This document shows positions 7,810 to 15,558 of a DNA stretch of 19,733 nucleotides, piece after piece. A program made the position numbers and the translations under genes. This DNA comes from Candidatus Avipropionibacterium avicola (GTDB taxonomy: Bacteria; Actinomycetota; Actinomycetes; Propionibacteriales; Propionibacteriaceae), in NCBI GenBank assembly GCA_018715445.1, contig DVLP01000283.1, positions 1 to 19,733 of the forward strand. The letters run 5' to 3'. Under the pieces are notes generated by a model. It was given only the letters and a program-made list of their open reading frames with translations, was not told the DNA's origin and did not search any database. Numbering within the stretch: the first letter of the stretch is position 1; each line of letters begins with the position of its first letter.

Positions 7810-7900
7810 CCAACGCAACGCGAGTCAGAACCGCCCAACGGGCGTCAACCGCACCGAACACACCCCCTGTGAGGACGACCACTCGCGGCGACGACGCCGA

Positions 7901-9529
7901 TCACCCCTGGTGGGGATAGCGGTGGTCGTGGGGCGGGTCGAAGGTCTCCTTGACCGACCGGGTGCTGGTCCAGCGCATCAGGTTCTGCCGCGCACCCGCC
8001 TTGTCATTGGTGCCGCTGCCGCGACCCCCGCCGAAGGGTTGTTGCCCCACGACGGCACCGGTCGGCTTGTCGTTGACGTAGAAGTTGCCGGCCGCGAACC
8101 GCAGCCGATGGCTGAGCTGCGCAACGGCCTCACGATCGCGGGCGAAGATCGCCCCGGTCAGTCCGTACGGGGTCGCGGACTCGGCCTGCTCGACGACCCG
8201 GTCGAGGTCGGCGTCGTCGAAGACGTGGACCGCCAGGATCGGTCCGAAGTACTCCGTGGTGAAGGCCTCGTCGCTCGGGTCCTGCCCGAGCAGGACGGTC
8301 GGTCGGACGAACCAGCCGACCTCGTCATCGGTGCTCCCGCCGGCGACCACGTCGAGACTGTCAGTCGCGTGCGCTCGCTCGATCGCCGTACGGTGCTTGG
8401 CAAAGGCGCGCTCGTCGATGACGGCGCCGAGGAAGTGCCGGAAGTCGCGCGGGTCGCCCATCGACAGTGCTTCGGTCTCGGAGACCAGGTCGTCGCCCAT
8501 CCGCTCCCAGACCGAGCGCGGTACGTACGCCCGGGACGCGGCCGAGCACTTCTGCCCGCTGTAGTCGAAGGCCCCTCGCAGCAGCGCGACCCGCAGCGCC
8601 TCGGGATCGGCCGACGGGTGGGCGATCACGAAGTCCTTGCCCCCGGTCTCCCCGACCAGGCGCGGGTAGGTGCGGTAGCGATCCAGGTGGCCTCCGACCT
8701 CACGCCACAGGTGTTGGAAGGTCGCGGTCGACCCGGTGAAGTGGATCCCCGCCAGGTGCGGGCTGGCCAGGGCGACCTCGGAGACGGCCAGACCGTCACC
8801 GGGCAGCATGTTGATCACCCCGGGCGGCAGTCCGGCCTCGGTGAGCAGCTCCATGGTGAGAGTGGCGGCCAGTTGCTGGGTGGGGCTCGGCTTCCACACC
8901 ACGGTGTTGCCCATCAGGGCGGGCGCTGTCGGCAGGTTGCCGGCGATCGCCGTGAAGTTGAACGGCGTGATCGCGTAGACGAAGCCTTCGAGCGGACGGT
9001 GGTCGAGGCGGTTCCAGATCCCCGGACTGTTGGCGACCGGCTGCTCGGCCAGCACCTGTGAGGCGTAGTGGACGTTGAAGCGCCAGAAGTCGATCAGCTC
9101 GCAGGCGCTGTCGATCTCGGCCTGGACGGCCGTCTTGCCCTGCCCCAGGACGGTGGCGGCATTGAGTCGTTGGCGCCACGGTCCGGCCAACAGTTCGGCG
9201 GCTCGCAGGAAGACGGCGGCCCGCTCGTCGAAGGGCAGGTCCCGCCAAGTCGGGCCGGCCTCGATCGCGGCGTCGACGCCGCGACGGGCGTCCTCGGTGG
9301 TGGCATTGCGGATCGTCCCCAACACGTGCTGGTGGTCATGGGGTTGGACGACCGGGATCTCAGCGCCCTGACCCTCCTGCCACTGTCCTGCGATCCAGGC
9401 GGGCAGATCGCGTGTTTGTCCTTGCAGGGTGTCGATCGCGGCCTTCAGCTCATCGCGCTCCGGGGTCCCGGGGGCGTAGCTGAGGTTGGGCTCGTTGACC
9501 GGCGACGGCACGGTGGTGCTGGCGTCCAT
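7901..9529 (-). CDS. pruA: L-glutamate gamma-semialdehyde (1-pyrroline-5-carboxylate) dehydrogenase
   Basis: The product has 542 residues, the usual length of stand-alone actinobacterial P5C dehydrogenases. It oxidises glutamate-5-semialdehyde to glutamate with NAD+, the second step of proline catabolism. Visible motifs: ITPFNFTAIAGNLP (187-200) with the oxyanion Asn191, WKPSPTQ (212-218), FTGST (264-268), the general base E294 in VGETGGKDF, and the catalytic C328 in SGQKCSAASRAYVP. The C-terminal substrate-anchoring region includes FGGGRGSGTNDKAG. I chose ATG 9529 because GGAGGGAG lies at the right distance upstream; an in-frame extension to 9634 runs across the divergent gene's start. No proline dehydrogenase gene is beside it here. 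It is divergent from the TIGR01777 gene with only 62 bp between starts. Confidence 0.95.
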   Translation of the reverse strand: MDASTTVPSPVNEPNLSYAPGTPERDELKAAIDTLQGQTRDLPAWIAGQWQEGQGAEIPVVQPHDHQHVLGTIRNATTEDARRGVDAAIEAGPTWRDLPFDERAAVFLRAAELLAGPWRQRLNAATVLGQGKTAVQAEIDSACELIDFWRFNVHYASQVLAEQPVANSPGIWNRLDHRPLEGFVYAITPFNFTAIAGNLPTAPALMGNTVVWKPSPTQQLAATLTMELLTEAGLPPGVINMLPGDGLAVSEVALASPHLAGIHFTGSTATFQHLWREVGGHLDRYRTYPRLVGETGGKDFVIAHPSADPEALRVALLRGAFDYSGQKCSAASRAYVPRSVWERMGDDLVSETEALSMGDPRDFRHFLGAVIDERAFAKHRTAIERAHATDSLDVVAGGSTDDEVGWFVRPTVLLGQDPSDEAFTTEYFGPILAVHVFDDADLDRVVEQAESATPYGLTGAIFARDREAVAQLSHRLRFAAGNFYVNDKPTGAVVGQQPFGGGRGSGTNDKAGARQNLMRWTSTRSVKETFDPPHDHRYPHQG

Positions 9530-9562
9530 GTCAGGCTCCCTCCAGAGTTGTCGGTTGCCCGG

Positions 9563-9568
9563 TAGCCT
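9563..9568 (+). promoter_or_regulatory. Possible -10 box for the TIGR01777 gene
   Basis: TAGCCT fits TANNNT and lies 23 nt before ATG 9592, leaving room for the GGGAGGA ribosome-binding site at 9581-9587. No clear -35 was seen. The 62-bp divergent gap must also hold the P5C dehydrogenase promoter, which I could not place. Confidence 0.3.
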
Positions 9569-9591
9569 GCCATGCAGAGCGGGAGGACACC

Positions 9592-11004
9592 ATGGATTCA
9601 GCACACGGGCCGTCGAACCAGGAGCCAACGCCACAGGGAGTCACGACCCAGACCCATCAGGTCCGGGTCGCCGAGGTCCCCGCGAGCGAGGCCTTCACCT
9701 GGCACACCCGCCCCGGCGCGATGCTGCGACTGACACCGGCCGCGTTGGCCTCGGTGGTGGCCGAACCCGAGCCCGGACTCGCCGTCGGGACCCACGCACG
9801 CCTGCGGGTCGGCCCGGGACCGGGGATCGGCTGGGTCGCCGAGCACACCGAGCGCTGGAGCGATCCCGACACCGGCCGGTACGGCTTCGTCGACGAGCAA
9901 CTGCGCGGGCCGTTCCGCCGATGGCAGCATCGCCACCTCATCAGCGAGGCCGACCCCTCAGGCGCGGTGATCCGTGACGAGGTCTCCTGGGCACTGCCCC
10001 GCCTGGCCGGGCCCGGGCGGGGGATCACCGCCCACCAGGTGGAGCGGATGCTGCAGTACCGCGCCCGTCAGGTCGTGGCCGACCTCACCTGGCAGCAGCA
10101 GCATCCGGGCCCTCGCCTGTCGATCGCTGTGACCGGGGCCGGTGGTCTGGTCGGTCGCCAACTCGTGGCTTTCCTGTCCAGTCAGGGACATCGGGTCCGC
10201 GCGTTGCGCCGCGGGAGTGACTGGGACCCGGACCAGGACTGGGTGGCCCGCGGCGTGCTGGACGAGGTCGACGTGGTCGTCCATCTGGCCGGCGAGCCGA
10301 TCGGGCGTCGCTTCACCGCCGCCCACAAGGAGCGCATCCTGACCAGTCGGACCCGCAGCACCGCCCTGTTGGCCCGCACCCTCGCCGATCTGTCGGCCGA
10401 CGGTCGCGAGCGGTCCCTGGTCTGCGCCTCGGCGATGGGCTGGTACGGCGCCGACACCGGTGACGTCGTCCTCGACGAGGACCGACCGTCCGGCCACGAC
10501 TTCCTGGCCGAGGTCTGCCGGGCCTGGGAGCAGGCGGCCGAACCCGCGCGGGCGGCCGGGCTGCGGACCGTGCACGTGCGGACCGGCATCGTGCAGTCGG
10601 CCGCCGGGGGCCAGCTCGCACTGCAGCTACCACTGTTCCGGGCCGGCGTGGGCGGGCCGTTGGGCTCGGGTCGGCAGTGGATGTCGTGGATCGCACTGGA
10701 CGACCTGGTCGGGCTCTATGCCTTGGCGGTGGTCGATCCGAGCCTGTCGGGCCCGGTCAATGCGGCCGCACCCGAGCCCGTACGGGCCGACGAGTACGCC
10801 GCCGTCCTGGCCAAGGTCCTCTCCCGGCCGCACGCCCTGCGGGTCCCACCGTTGGGCCCTCGACTGTTGCTGGGCCGCGAGGGGGCCGAGCAGTTGGCGC
10901 TGGCGGACAACCGACTCTCGAGTGCGCGGGCCGAGTCGTGGGGGCACCGCTTCCGCTTCCCGGACCTGGACGCCGCGCTGCGTCACGAGCTCTGCGTGGT
11001 GTGA
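9592..11004 (+). CDS. TIGR01777-family NAD(P)-binding epimerase-like protein with SRPBCC N-terminal domain
   Basis: The product has 470 residues. Residues of about 22-170 resemble an SRPBCC (START/Bet v1-like) ligand-binding domain. From 177 an extended SDR (SDR39U1, TIGR01777) fold begins with the cofactor motif VTGAGGLVGRQL (180-191), then VVVHLAGEPIGRRF (228-241) and SAMGWYG (280-286), where the usual catalytic Tyr motif is replaced by the family's own SxxxWYG form. WMSWIALDDLVGLY comes later, and a C-terminal DUF1731-like stretch contains NRLSSARAESWGHRFRFPDL. The fusion of SRPBCC to TIGR01777 is common in actinobacteria. The reaction is not established. ATG 9592 has GGGAGGA 4 nt upstream. 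It is divergent from P5C dehydrogenase, with no obvious functional link. Confidence 0.9.
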   Translation: MDSAHGPSNQEPTPQGVTTQTHQVRVAEVPASEAFTWHTRPGAMLRLTPAALASVVAEPEPGLAVGTHARLRVGPGPGIGWVAEHTERWSDPDTGRYGFVDEQLRGPFRRWQHRHLISEADPSGAVIRDEVSWALPRLAGPGRGITAHQVERMLQYRARQVVADLTWQQQHPGPRLSIAVTGAGGLVGRQLVAFLSSQGHRVRALRRGSDWDPDQDWVARGVLDEVDVVVHLAGEPIGRRFTAAHKERILTSRTRSTALLARTLADLSADGRERSLVCASAMGWYGADTGDVVLDEDRPSGHDFLAEVCRAWEQAAEPARAAGLRTVHVRTGIVQSAAGGQLALQLPLFRAGVGGPLGSGRQWMSWIALDDLVGLYALAVVDPSLSGPVNAAAPEPVRADEYAAVLAKVLSRPHALRVPPLGPRLLLGREGAEQLALADNRLSSARAESWGHRFRFPDLDAALRHELCVV

Positions 11005-11025
11005 GGGGACCCGTACGGTCAGGGG

Positions 11026-11054
11026 TTGAACTTGTTACTCACGAGTAGCACAAT
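11026..11054 (+). promoter_or_regulatory. Sigma-70-like promoter of the acyl-CoA dehydrogenase gene
   Basis: TTGAAC (11026-11031), a 17-bp spacer and CACAAT (11049-11054) form a good promoter match and predict transcription starting near 11061. That leaves a leader of about 55 nt with a GAAGGA ribosome-binding site (11102-11107) before ATG 11116. Confidence 0.6.
11035..11048. promoter_or_regulatory. Operator 1 (inverted repeat in the promoter spacer)
   Basis: TTACTCACGAGTAG contains the perfect inverted repeat TACTC-AC-GAGTA (11036-11047). It fills the spacer between the -35 and -10 boxes, so a bound regulator would exclude RNA polymerase. The shape and size suit a TetR-family fatty-acid-degradation repressor, which is inference. 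Confidence 0.55.
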
Positions 11055-11059
11055 GGGTG

Positions 11060-11073
11060 CTACCGGCGAGTAG
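11060..11073. promoter_or_regulatory. Operator 2 (second copy at the transcription start)
   Basis: CTACCGGCGAGTAG matches operator 1 at 10 of 14 positions, including the entire right half-site CGAGTAG. Its centre is 25 bp from that of operator 1. It lies at the predicted start of transcription, consistent with tandem repressor binding. Confidence 0.5.
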
Positions 11074-11115
11074 GTCAGCCGGTCCTCGCCCACGACGTGT
11101 CGAAGGACTCCCGCG

Positions 11116-12981
11116 ATGAGCCACTACAAGTCCAACCTGCGTGACATCGAGTTCAACCTCTTCGAGGTGCTGAACCGTCAGGACGTGCTGGGCACCGGCC
11201 CGTACGACGAGGTCGACGCCGAGACCGCCCGCGAGATCCTCGCCGAGGTCGAGACCCTGACCCGGACCCGCCTGGCCGAGGCCTTCTCCGACCACGAGCG
11301 GGAGCAGCCCTCCTTCGATCCCCAGACCCACAGCGTGACGATGCCAGAGTCGTTCGCGAAGGCGTACCGGGAGTGGATGGATGCCGAGTTCTTCCGTCTG
11401 GAGCTGCCCTCCGAGATCGGTGGCACCCAGGCACCGCCGTCGCTGACCTGGTCGATCGCTGAGCTGCTGCTGGGCGCCAACCCACCGATCCACATGTACG
11501 CCGCCGGGCCCAAGTTCGGTCAGGTGGTCTGGGCCAACGGCACCGAGCGGGACCAGAAGATCGCCCGCCACATGGTGGAGCGCAAGTGGGGCGCCACCAT
11601 GGTGCTCACCGAGCCGGACGCAGGCTCCGACGTCGGCGCCGGCCGCACCAAGGCCACCCCGAACGACGACGGCACCTGGACGATCGAGGGCGTCAAGCGC
11701 TTCATCACCTCCGGCGACCAGGACATGACCGAGAACATCATGCACCTGGTGCTCGCCCGCCCGGTCGGCGTCGACGGCGTCGGCGGCCCGGGCACCAAGG
11801 GCCTCAGCCTCTTCCTGGTGCCCAAGCACCACTTCGACGTCGAGACCGGTGAGCTCACCGGAGAGCGCAACGGCGCCTTCGTCACCGGCGTCGAGCACAA
11901 GCTCGGCATCCAGGTCTCCACCACCTGCGAGCTCACCTTCTCCGGCCACGGCACCCCGGCCAAGGGCTGGCTGCTGGGCGAGGTCCACAACGGCATCAAG
12001 CAGATGTTCCAGGTCATCGAGTACGCCCGGATGATGGTGGGCACCAAGGCCATCGCCACCTTGTCGACCGGCTACCTCAACGCCCTCGACTACGCCAAGC
12101 AGCGTGTCCAGGGCGCCGACCTGACCCAGTCCACCGACAAGACCGCACCGCGGGTGACGATCACCCACCACCCCGATGTCCGTCGTTCCCTGATGACGCA
12201 GAAGTCCTTCGTGGAGGGCATGCGTTCGCTGGTGCTCTACACCGCCTCGATCCAGGACCGGGTGCAGGTCGCCCAGGCCGCCGGCGAGCGCGACGAAGCG
12301 GCCGAGAAGCTCAACGACCTGCTGTTGCCGATCGTGAAGGGGTACGGCTCCGAGCGCTCCTGGGTGCTGTTGGGCACCGAGTCCCTGCAGACGCTCGGCG
12401 GCTCGGGGTTCCTGACCGACTACCCGATGGAGCAGTACGTCCGCGACGCCAAGATCGACACCCTTTACGAGGGCACCACCGCGATCCAGGGGCAGGACCT
12501 GTTCTTCCGCAAGATCGTGCGCGACAACGGCCAGGCCCTCGGCGCGATCTCCGCCGAGATCGCCCAGTGGATCGGCGCCGACGACGCCAACCCGCAGTTG
12601 AAGGACGAGCGTGGCCTGCTGCAGCGGGGCCTCGAGGACGCCGGGACGCTGGTCGGCCTGATGGTCCAGGACCTGCAGAGCTCCTTGCCCGGGGCGCCCG
12701 AGGGCGATCCGCGCAACATCTACAAGGTCGGCCTCAACACCACCCGACTGCTGATGGCACTCGGTGACGTCGTGGTGGCCTGGCTGCTGCTGCGGGGCGC
12801 CGAGGTCGCCCTCGACCGGCTGAACCAGGACCTCTCCGAAGCCGACCAAGCCTTCTACGAGGGCAAGGTCGCCTCGGCGCGGTGGTTCTGCACCACGGTC
12901 CTGCCGAAGCTGACCGCCGAGCGCAAGATCGCCGAGCGGACCAGCCTCGACGTGATGGACCTGCCGGAGTCCGCCTTCTGA
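11116..12981 (+). CDS. Acyl-CoA dehydrogenase, FadE5-like
   Basis: The product has 621 residues, the long acyl-CoA dehydrogenase class like mycobacterial FadE5 (about 611) rather than the usual 380-400. An N-terminal extension with [20 protein letters not shown] (97-116) precedes the FAD-binding region [20 protein letters not shown] (161-180) and the middle beta-domain, with [13 protein letters not shown] (196-208). The C-terminal helical bundle holds [15 protein letters not shown] (448-462), in which E452 is the likely catalytic base. A further 150-residue C-terminal region is typical of this subgroup. It should catalyse the alpha,beta-dehydrogenation of saturated acyl-CoAs in beta-oxidation, passing electrons to ETF. 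ATG 11116 follows GAAGGA at 8-nt spacing. It is a monocistronic-looking gene under a promoter with two operators. Confidence 0.93.
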   Translation: MSHYKSNLRDIEFNLFEVLNRQDVLGTGPYDEVDAETAREILAEVETLTRTRLAEAFSDHEREQPSFDPQTHSVTMPESFAKAYREWMDAEFFRLELPSEIGGTQAPPSLTWSIAELLLGANPPIHMYAAGPKFGQVVWANGTERDQKIARHMVERKWGATMVLTEPDAGSDVGAGRTKATPNDDGTWTIEGVKRFITSGDQDMTENIMHLVLARPVGVDGVGGPGTKGLSLFLVPKHHFDVETGELTGERNGAFVTGVEHKLGIQVSTTCELTFSGHGTPAKGWLLGEVHNGIKQMFQVIEYARMMVGTKAIATLSTGYLNALDYAKQRVQGADLTQSTDKTAPRVTITHHPDVRRSLMTQKSFVEGMRSLVLYTASIQDRVQVAQAAGERDEAAEKLNDLLLPIVKGYGSERSWVLLGTESLQTLGGSGFLTDYPMEQYVRDAKIDTLYEGTTAIQGQDLFFRKIVRDNGQALGAISAEIAQWIGADDANPQLKDERGLLQRGLEDAGTLVGLMVQDLQSSLPGAPEGDPRNIYKVGLNTTRLLMALGDVVVAWLLLRGAEVALDRLNQDLSEADQAFYEGKVASARWFCTTVLPKLTAERKIAERTSLDVMDLPESAF

Positions 12982-12989
12982 CCGAGTCG

Positions 12990-13019
12990 TTGACCGTCGC
13001 TCGGGCGGGTGGATAGGTT
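12990..13019 (+). promoter_or_regulatory. Promoter of the uncharacterised paralogue operon
   Basis: TTGACC (12990-12995), an 18-bp spacer and TAGGTT (13014-13019) lie 9 bp after the acyl-CoA dehydrogenase stop. They would start transcription near 13026, about 35 nt before ATG 13062. This gives the paralogue pair its own transcription unit, although no terminator separates it from the upstream gene. Confidence 0.5.
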
Positions 13020-13061
13020 TCTTCGGGACAGCAGTTCCACTGGATGGATCGGATACCGCCC

Positions 13062-14237
13062 ATGTCCCGGCCTCGGGTCGCCCTCATCGCCACGGCCTGG
13101 TTCCGTGACTCCCACGCCGATGTCCTCGCCGGCCCCTTGGTGCGCGGCTACCCGTGGAACGGCGAGCACCAGCCGTCGCGGATCGAGATCGTCTCGGCCC
13201 ACATCGAGCAGCACGGCGTGCTGGGGCCGGAGGGGCAGGAGCTCGACGTCGGCCTGCCGATCCTCGCCGAAGCAGGGATCCCGCAGTACGAGACACCGGC
13301 CGAAGCGCTCGGCGCCGGTCGCCCCGGGGTCAATGTCGACGGCGTCCTGATCATCGGCGAGCACGGCCGCTACGAGGAGAACGAGTGGGGCCAACAGGTC
13401 TACCCGCGCCGCCGCCTCTTCGACGCCTGCATCTCGGCGATGATCGCGACCGACACCTTCATCCCGATCGCCAATGACAAGCACCTGGCGTGGAACTGGA
13501 CCGACGCCAAGGCCATGTACGACACCGCCGCCAGTCTCGGAGTCCCCTTGCTCGCCGGGTCCACCATCCCGCTGTCCTGGCGCCGACCCCGGGGTACCGC
13601 ATGGCCGTACGGGGCGCAGCTCGATGCGATCGTCGGTGCGGCCTACGGACCGTTCGAGCGGTACGGCTACCACTGCCTCGAGGGCGTGCAGGCCTTCGCC
13701 GAGCGCCGGGCCGGCGGCGAGACCGGGGTGGCCGAGGTCCACGGATGGGCCGGAGCCGAAGCGGCCGACGGAGTGGCGACGATCGACTCCGCGCTGCTGG
13801 AGCGGGCCATTGCGGCCCACGGGGTGGCACCCGACGACATCGGCGCTGCCATCGACCGGATCGAGCACGTCATCACCGCCACCCATCGCGACGGGCTGCG
13901 CTCGGCGGTCGTCCTGTCACCGGCCCTGCGCAGCTTCTCGGTGGCCGCCACCGGCCCGGACCACGAGGTCGACGCCGAGTTGCACCTGCAACCGGGACGG
14001 CCGCACTCCCACTTCGCCTTCCTGGCACGGGCCGTCGAGTCCTTGATGCTGGAGCGCCGCCCGCCGTACCCGGTCGAGCGGACCCTGCTGACCGGCGGGA
14101 TCCTCGACCACGCGATGAAGTCGGCCCACGGAGCGGTCGAGCCGGCCACCCCACACCTTGACGTCACCTACGAGGTCGAGGCCGACATCCCTGCCACCGG
14201 CGTCCCGCTGGACCCGTACGAACTCGCCGACCACTGA
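13062..14237 (+). CDS. Uncharacterised conserved protein, paralogue A
   Basis: The product has 391 residues, with no signal peptide and no membrane segment. I recognise the family as a conserved hypothetical one but know no function. Conserved blocks shared with paralogue B: DSHADVLAG (16-24), NVDGVLIIGEHG (91-102), NEWGQQVYPRRRLFD (107-121), SAMIATDTF (125-133), NDKHLAWNWTDAKAMYD (138-154), ERRAGGE (214-220) and PPYPVERTLLTGGILDHA (334-351). The order beta1, helix, 'TPAEALG', 'VDGVLIIG', then 'NDKHLAW..DAKAMYD.A..LGVPLLAGS' parallels the Gfo/Idh/MocA Rossmann domain, with DKH in place of EKP, but the GxGxxG motif is absent. ATG 13062 aligns with paralogue B's start; ATG 13044 in the same frame would add 6 residues. 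It lies 23 bp before paralogue B in one operon. Confidence 0.8.
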   Translation: MSRPRVALIATAWFRDSHADVLAGPLVRGYPWNGEHQPSRIEIVSAHIEQHGVLGPEGQELDVGLPILAEAGIPQYETPAEALGAGRPGVNVDGVLIIGEHGRYEENEWGQQVYPRRRLFDACISAMIATDTFIPIANDKHLAWNWTDAKAMYDTAASLGVPLLAGSTIPLSWRRPRGTAWPYGAQLDAIVGAAYGPFERYGYHCLEGVQAFAERRAGGETGVAEVHGWAGAEAADGVATIDSALLERAIAAHGVAPDDIGAAIDRIEHVITATHRDGLRSAVVLSPALRSFSVAATGPDHEVDAELHLQPGRPHSHFAFLARAVESLMLERRPPYPVERTLLTGGILDHAMKSAHGAVEPATPHLDVTYEVEADIPATGVPLDPYELADH

Positions 14238-14250
14238 CCTGACCACCGTT

Positions 14251-14256
14251 GAGGAG
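14251..14256 (+). promoter_or_regulatory. Ribosome-binding site deciding the start of paralogue B
   Basis: GAGGAG stands 4 nt before ATG 14261, whereas the in-frame TTG at 14249 overlaps this site. This fixes ATG 14261 as the start. Confidence 0.75.
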
Positions 14257-14260
14257 CACC

Positions 14261-15442
14261 ATGCCCGAGAGCCGTCGTCCCCGTATCGCCCTGGTCATCA
14301 CGACCTGGTACGAGGCCTCCCATGCCGACGTCCTGGCCACCGGCCTGATCAAGGGCTATGACTGGGGTGACCAACTGATCGAGCCGCGGGTGGAGGTGGT
14401 CTCGGCCTACATGGAGCAGCGCGGCATCTCGGCCAAGGGCCGCAACAAGCCCGACATCGGCGTCGACATCCTCACCGAGGCAGGGATCCCGATGTACGAC
14501 ACCCCGGCCGAGGCGCTCGGTGCCGGGCATCCCGGCGTGAACGTCGACGGCGTGCTGATCATCGGCGAGCACGGCGACTACGAGGACAACGAGTGGGGCC
14601 AGAAGCTCTACCCCCGACGGCGCCTGTTCGACTCGGTGCTGTCGGCGATGATCGCGACCGACACCTTCGTCCCGGTCTTCAACGACAAGCACCTGGCATG
14701 GAACTGGACCGACGCCAAGGCGATGTACGACAACGCCCGCCGGCTGGGGGTGCCGTTCATGGCGGGCTCGACCGTCCCCATCGCGTGGCGCCGCCCGGTC
14801 GGCACCGAGTGGCCGATGGACGCGCCGATGACCGCGATCGTCGGAGCCGGGTACGGCGGCTTCGAGGTGTACGGATATCACGGCCTGGAAGGGATCCTGT
14901 CCTTCACCGAGCGCCGAGCCGGTGGTGAGAGCGGCGTCGTCGAGGTCCGCGGCTACGACGGCGACCGGGTCGGCGAGGGGCTGTCCCAGCTCGATCCCGC
15001 CCTCGTCCGCGCCGCGGTGGCGGCCCACCCGGTGGACGAGGCCGACATCGACTCGGTCATCGAGAAGACCGACCAGGTGATCACCTTCACCCACCGTGAC
15101 GGCCTGGTCTCGGGTCTGCTGCTCTCCTCCGGACTGCAGTCCTTCTCGGTGGCCGCGAAGGGTCCCGACCACGAGGTGAGCGCCGAACTGCTGCTGCAGG
15201 GTGCGCCCCACAGTCACTTCCTCTTCCTGGGTCGCGGTGCCGAGACCCTGTTCCTCACCGGAGAGCCCCCGTACCCGGTGGAGCGGACGTTGTTGGCCGG
15301 CGGCATCATCGACCACGCCGTCCGCAACGCCCGCGGCGCGTTCGACGAGAAGGCCGAGCACCTCGACGTCGCCTGGACCGTGCCGGAGCACATCCCCGGC
15401 ACCGGGATCCACCTCGAGCCCTTCCGCCATGCTGACAGTTAA
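14261..15442 (+). CDS. Uncharacterised conserved protein, paralogue B
   Basis: The product has 393 residues and aligns end to end with paralogue A, clearly more than half identical by eye. The 96-180 region is nearly the same in both: VDGVLIIGEHGDYEDNEWGQ (96-115), YPRRRLFD (117-124), NDKHLAWNWTDAKAMYD (141-157) and AGSTVPIAWRRP (168-179). The C-terminal half (DHEVSAELLLQ, PHSHFLFL, PPYPVERTLLAGGIIDHA) is also conserved. The two copies differ most at residues 35-70 and 225-270, suggesting different partners or substrates. No known catalytic motif is present. The concentrated His, Asp, Glu, Lys and Arg residues in the shared blocks look like an active or metal site, which is inference. It is the second gene of the operon; the stop lies inside the first copy of a 31-bp tandem duplication and is followed by a strong terminator. 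Confidence 0.8.
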   Translation: MPESRRPRIALVITTWYEASHADVLATGLIKGYDWGDQLIEPRVEVVSAYMEQRGISAKGRNKPDIGVDILTEAGIPMYDTPAEALGAGHPGVNVDGVLIIGEHGDYEDNEWGQKLYPRRRLFDSVLSAMIATDTFVPVFNDKHLAWNWTDAKAMYDNARRLGVPFMAGSTVPIAWRRPVGTEWPMDAPMTAIVGAGYGGFEVYGYHGLEGILSFTERRAGGESGVVEVRGYDGDRVGEGLSQLDPALVRAAVAAHPVDEADIDSVIEKTDQVITFTHRDGLVSGLLLSSGLQSFSVAAKGPDHEVSAELLLQGAPHSHFLFLGRGAETLFLTGEPPYPVERTLLAGGIIDHAVRNARGAFDEKAEHLDVAWTVPEHIPGTGIHLEPFRHADS

Positions 15443-15487
15443 GGCCCGCTCCGCGGGACACGCTGACAGTTGAGGCCCGCTCCGCGG
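15431..15487 (+). repeat. 31-bp-period tandem direct repeat over a stop codon
   Basis: GCTGACAGTT-R-AGGCCCGCTCCGCGG occurs at 15431-15456 and again at 15462-15487, with one difference (TAA versus TGA context). Copy 1 encodes the last residues ADS and the stop of paralogue B. Each copy contains a small GC hairpin (CCCGC-TCC-GCGGG in copy 1). It is most simply a local duplication of the gene's 3' end. Confidence 0.8.
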
Positions 15488-15494
15488 ATCCGCT

Positions 15495-15546
15495 CGACAA
15501 CGACAACGCTCCCCCGGCCGAAGCCGGGGGAGCGTTGTCGTTGTTG
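15495..15546. terminator. Strong bidirectional terminator hairpin
   Basis: Arms 15497-15518 and 15523-15544 are perfectly complementary over 22 bp around a CGAA tetraloop, extendable by a G-U and a C-G pair to 15495-15546. The core is CTCCCCCGGC/GCCGGGGGAG. It stands between the converging ends of paralogue B (15442) and the beta-helix gene (15559), so it can stop transcription from both sides. A canonical U-tract is lacking on either side, as often in high-GC actinobacteria. Confidence 0.9.
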
Positions 15547-15558
15547 CTCAGCTGGTGA

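Noticed and set aside
7634..7900. M-box (Mg2+) riboswitch ahead of the CNNM operon
   Set aside because: I could not find the conserved core sequences of the M-box; only the simple SD hairpin is supported.
11012..11019. CCGTACGG palindrome just after the TIGR01777 gene as a terminator
   Set aside because: It is only 8 bp with no loop, and the same sequence recurs inside coding regions of this window.
11035..12849. Very long open frame antisense to the acyl-CoA dehydrogenase
   Set aside because: It mirrors the codon structure of a clearly real gene in GC-rich DNA, has low-complexity Gly/Val/Leu/Asp composition, no family motifs and no ribosome-binding site.
13062..15442. Assignment of the paralogue pair to M81 (MlrC-like) metallopeptidases
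   Set aside because: The M81 N-terminal pattern (an 'xHETNTF'-type motif) is missing and the conserved blocks do not correspond.
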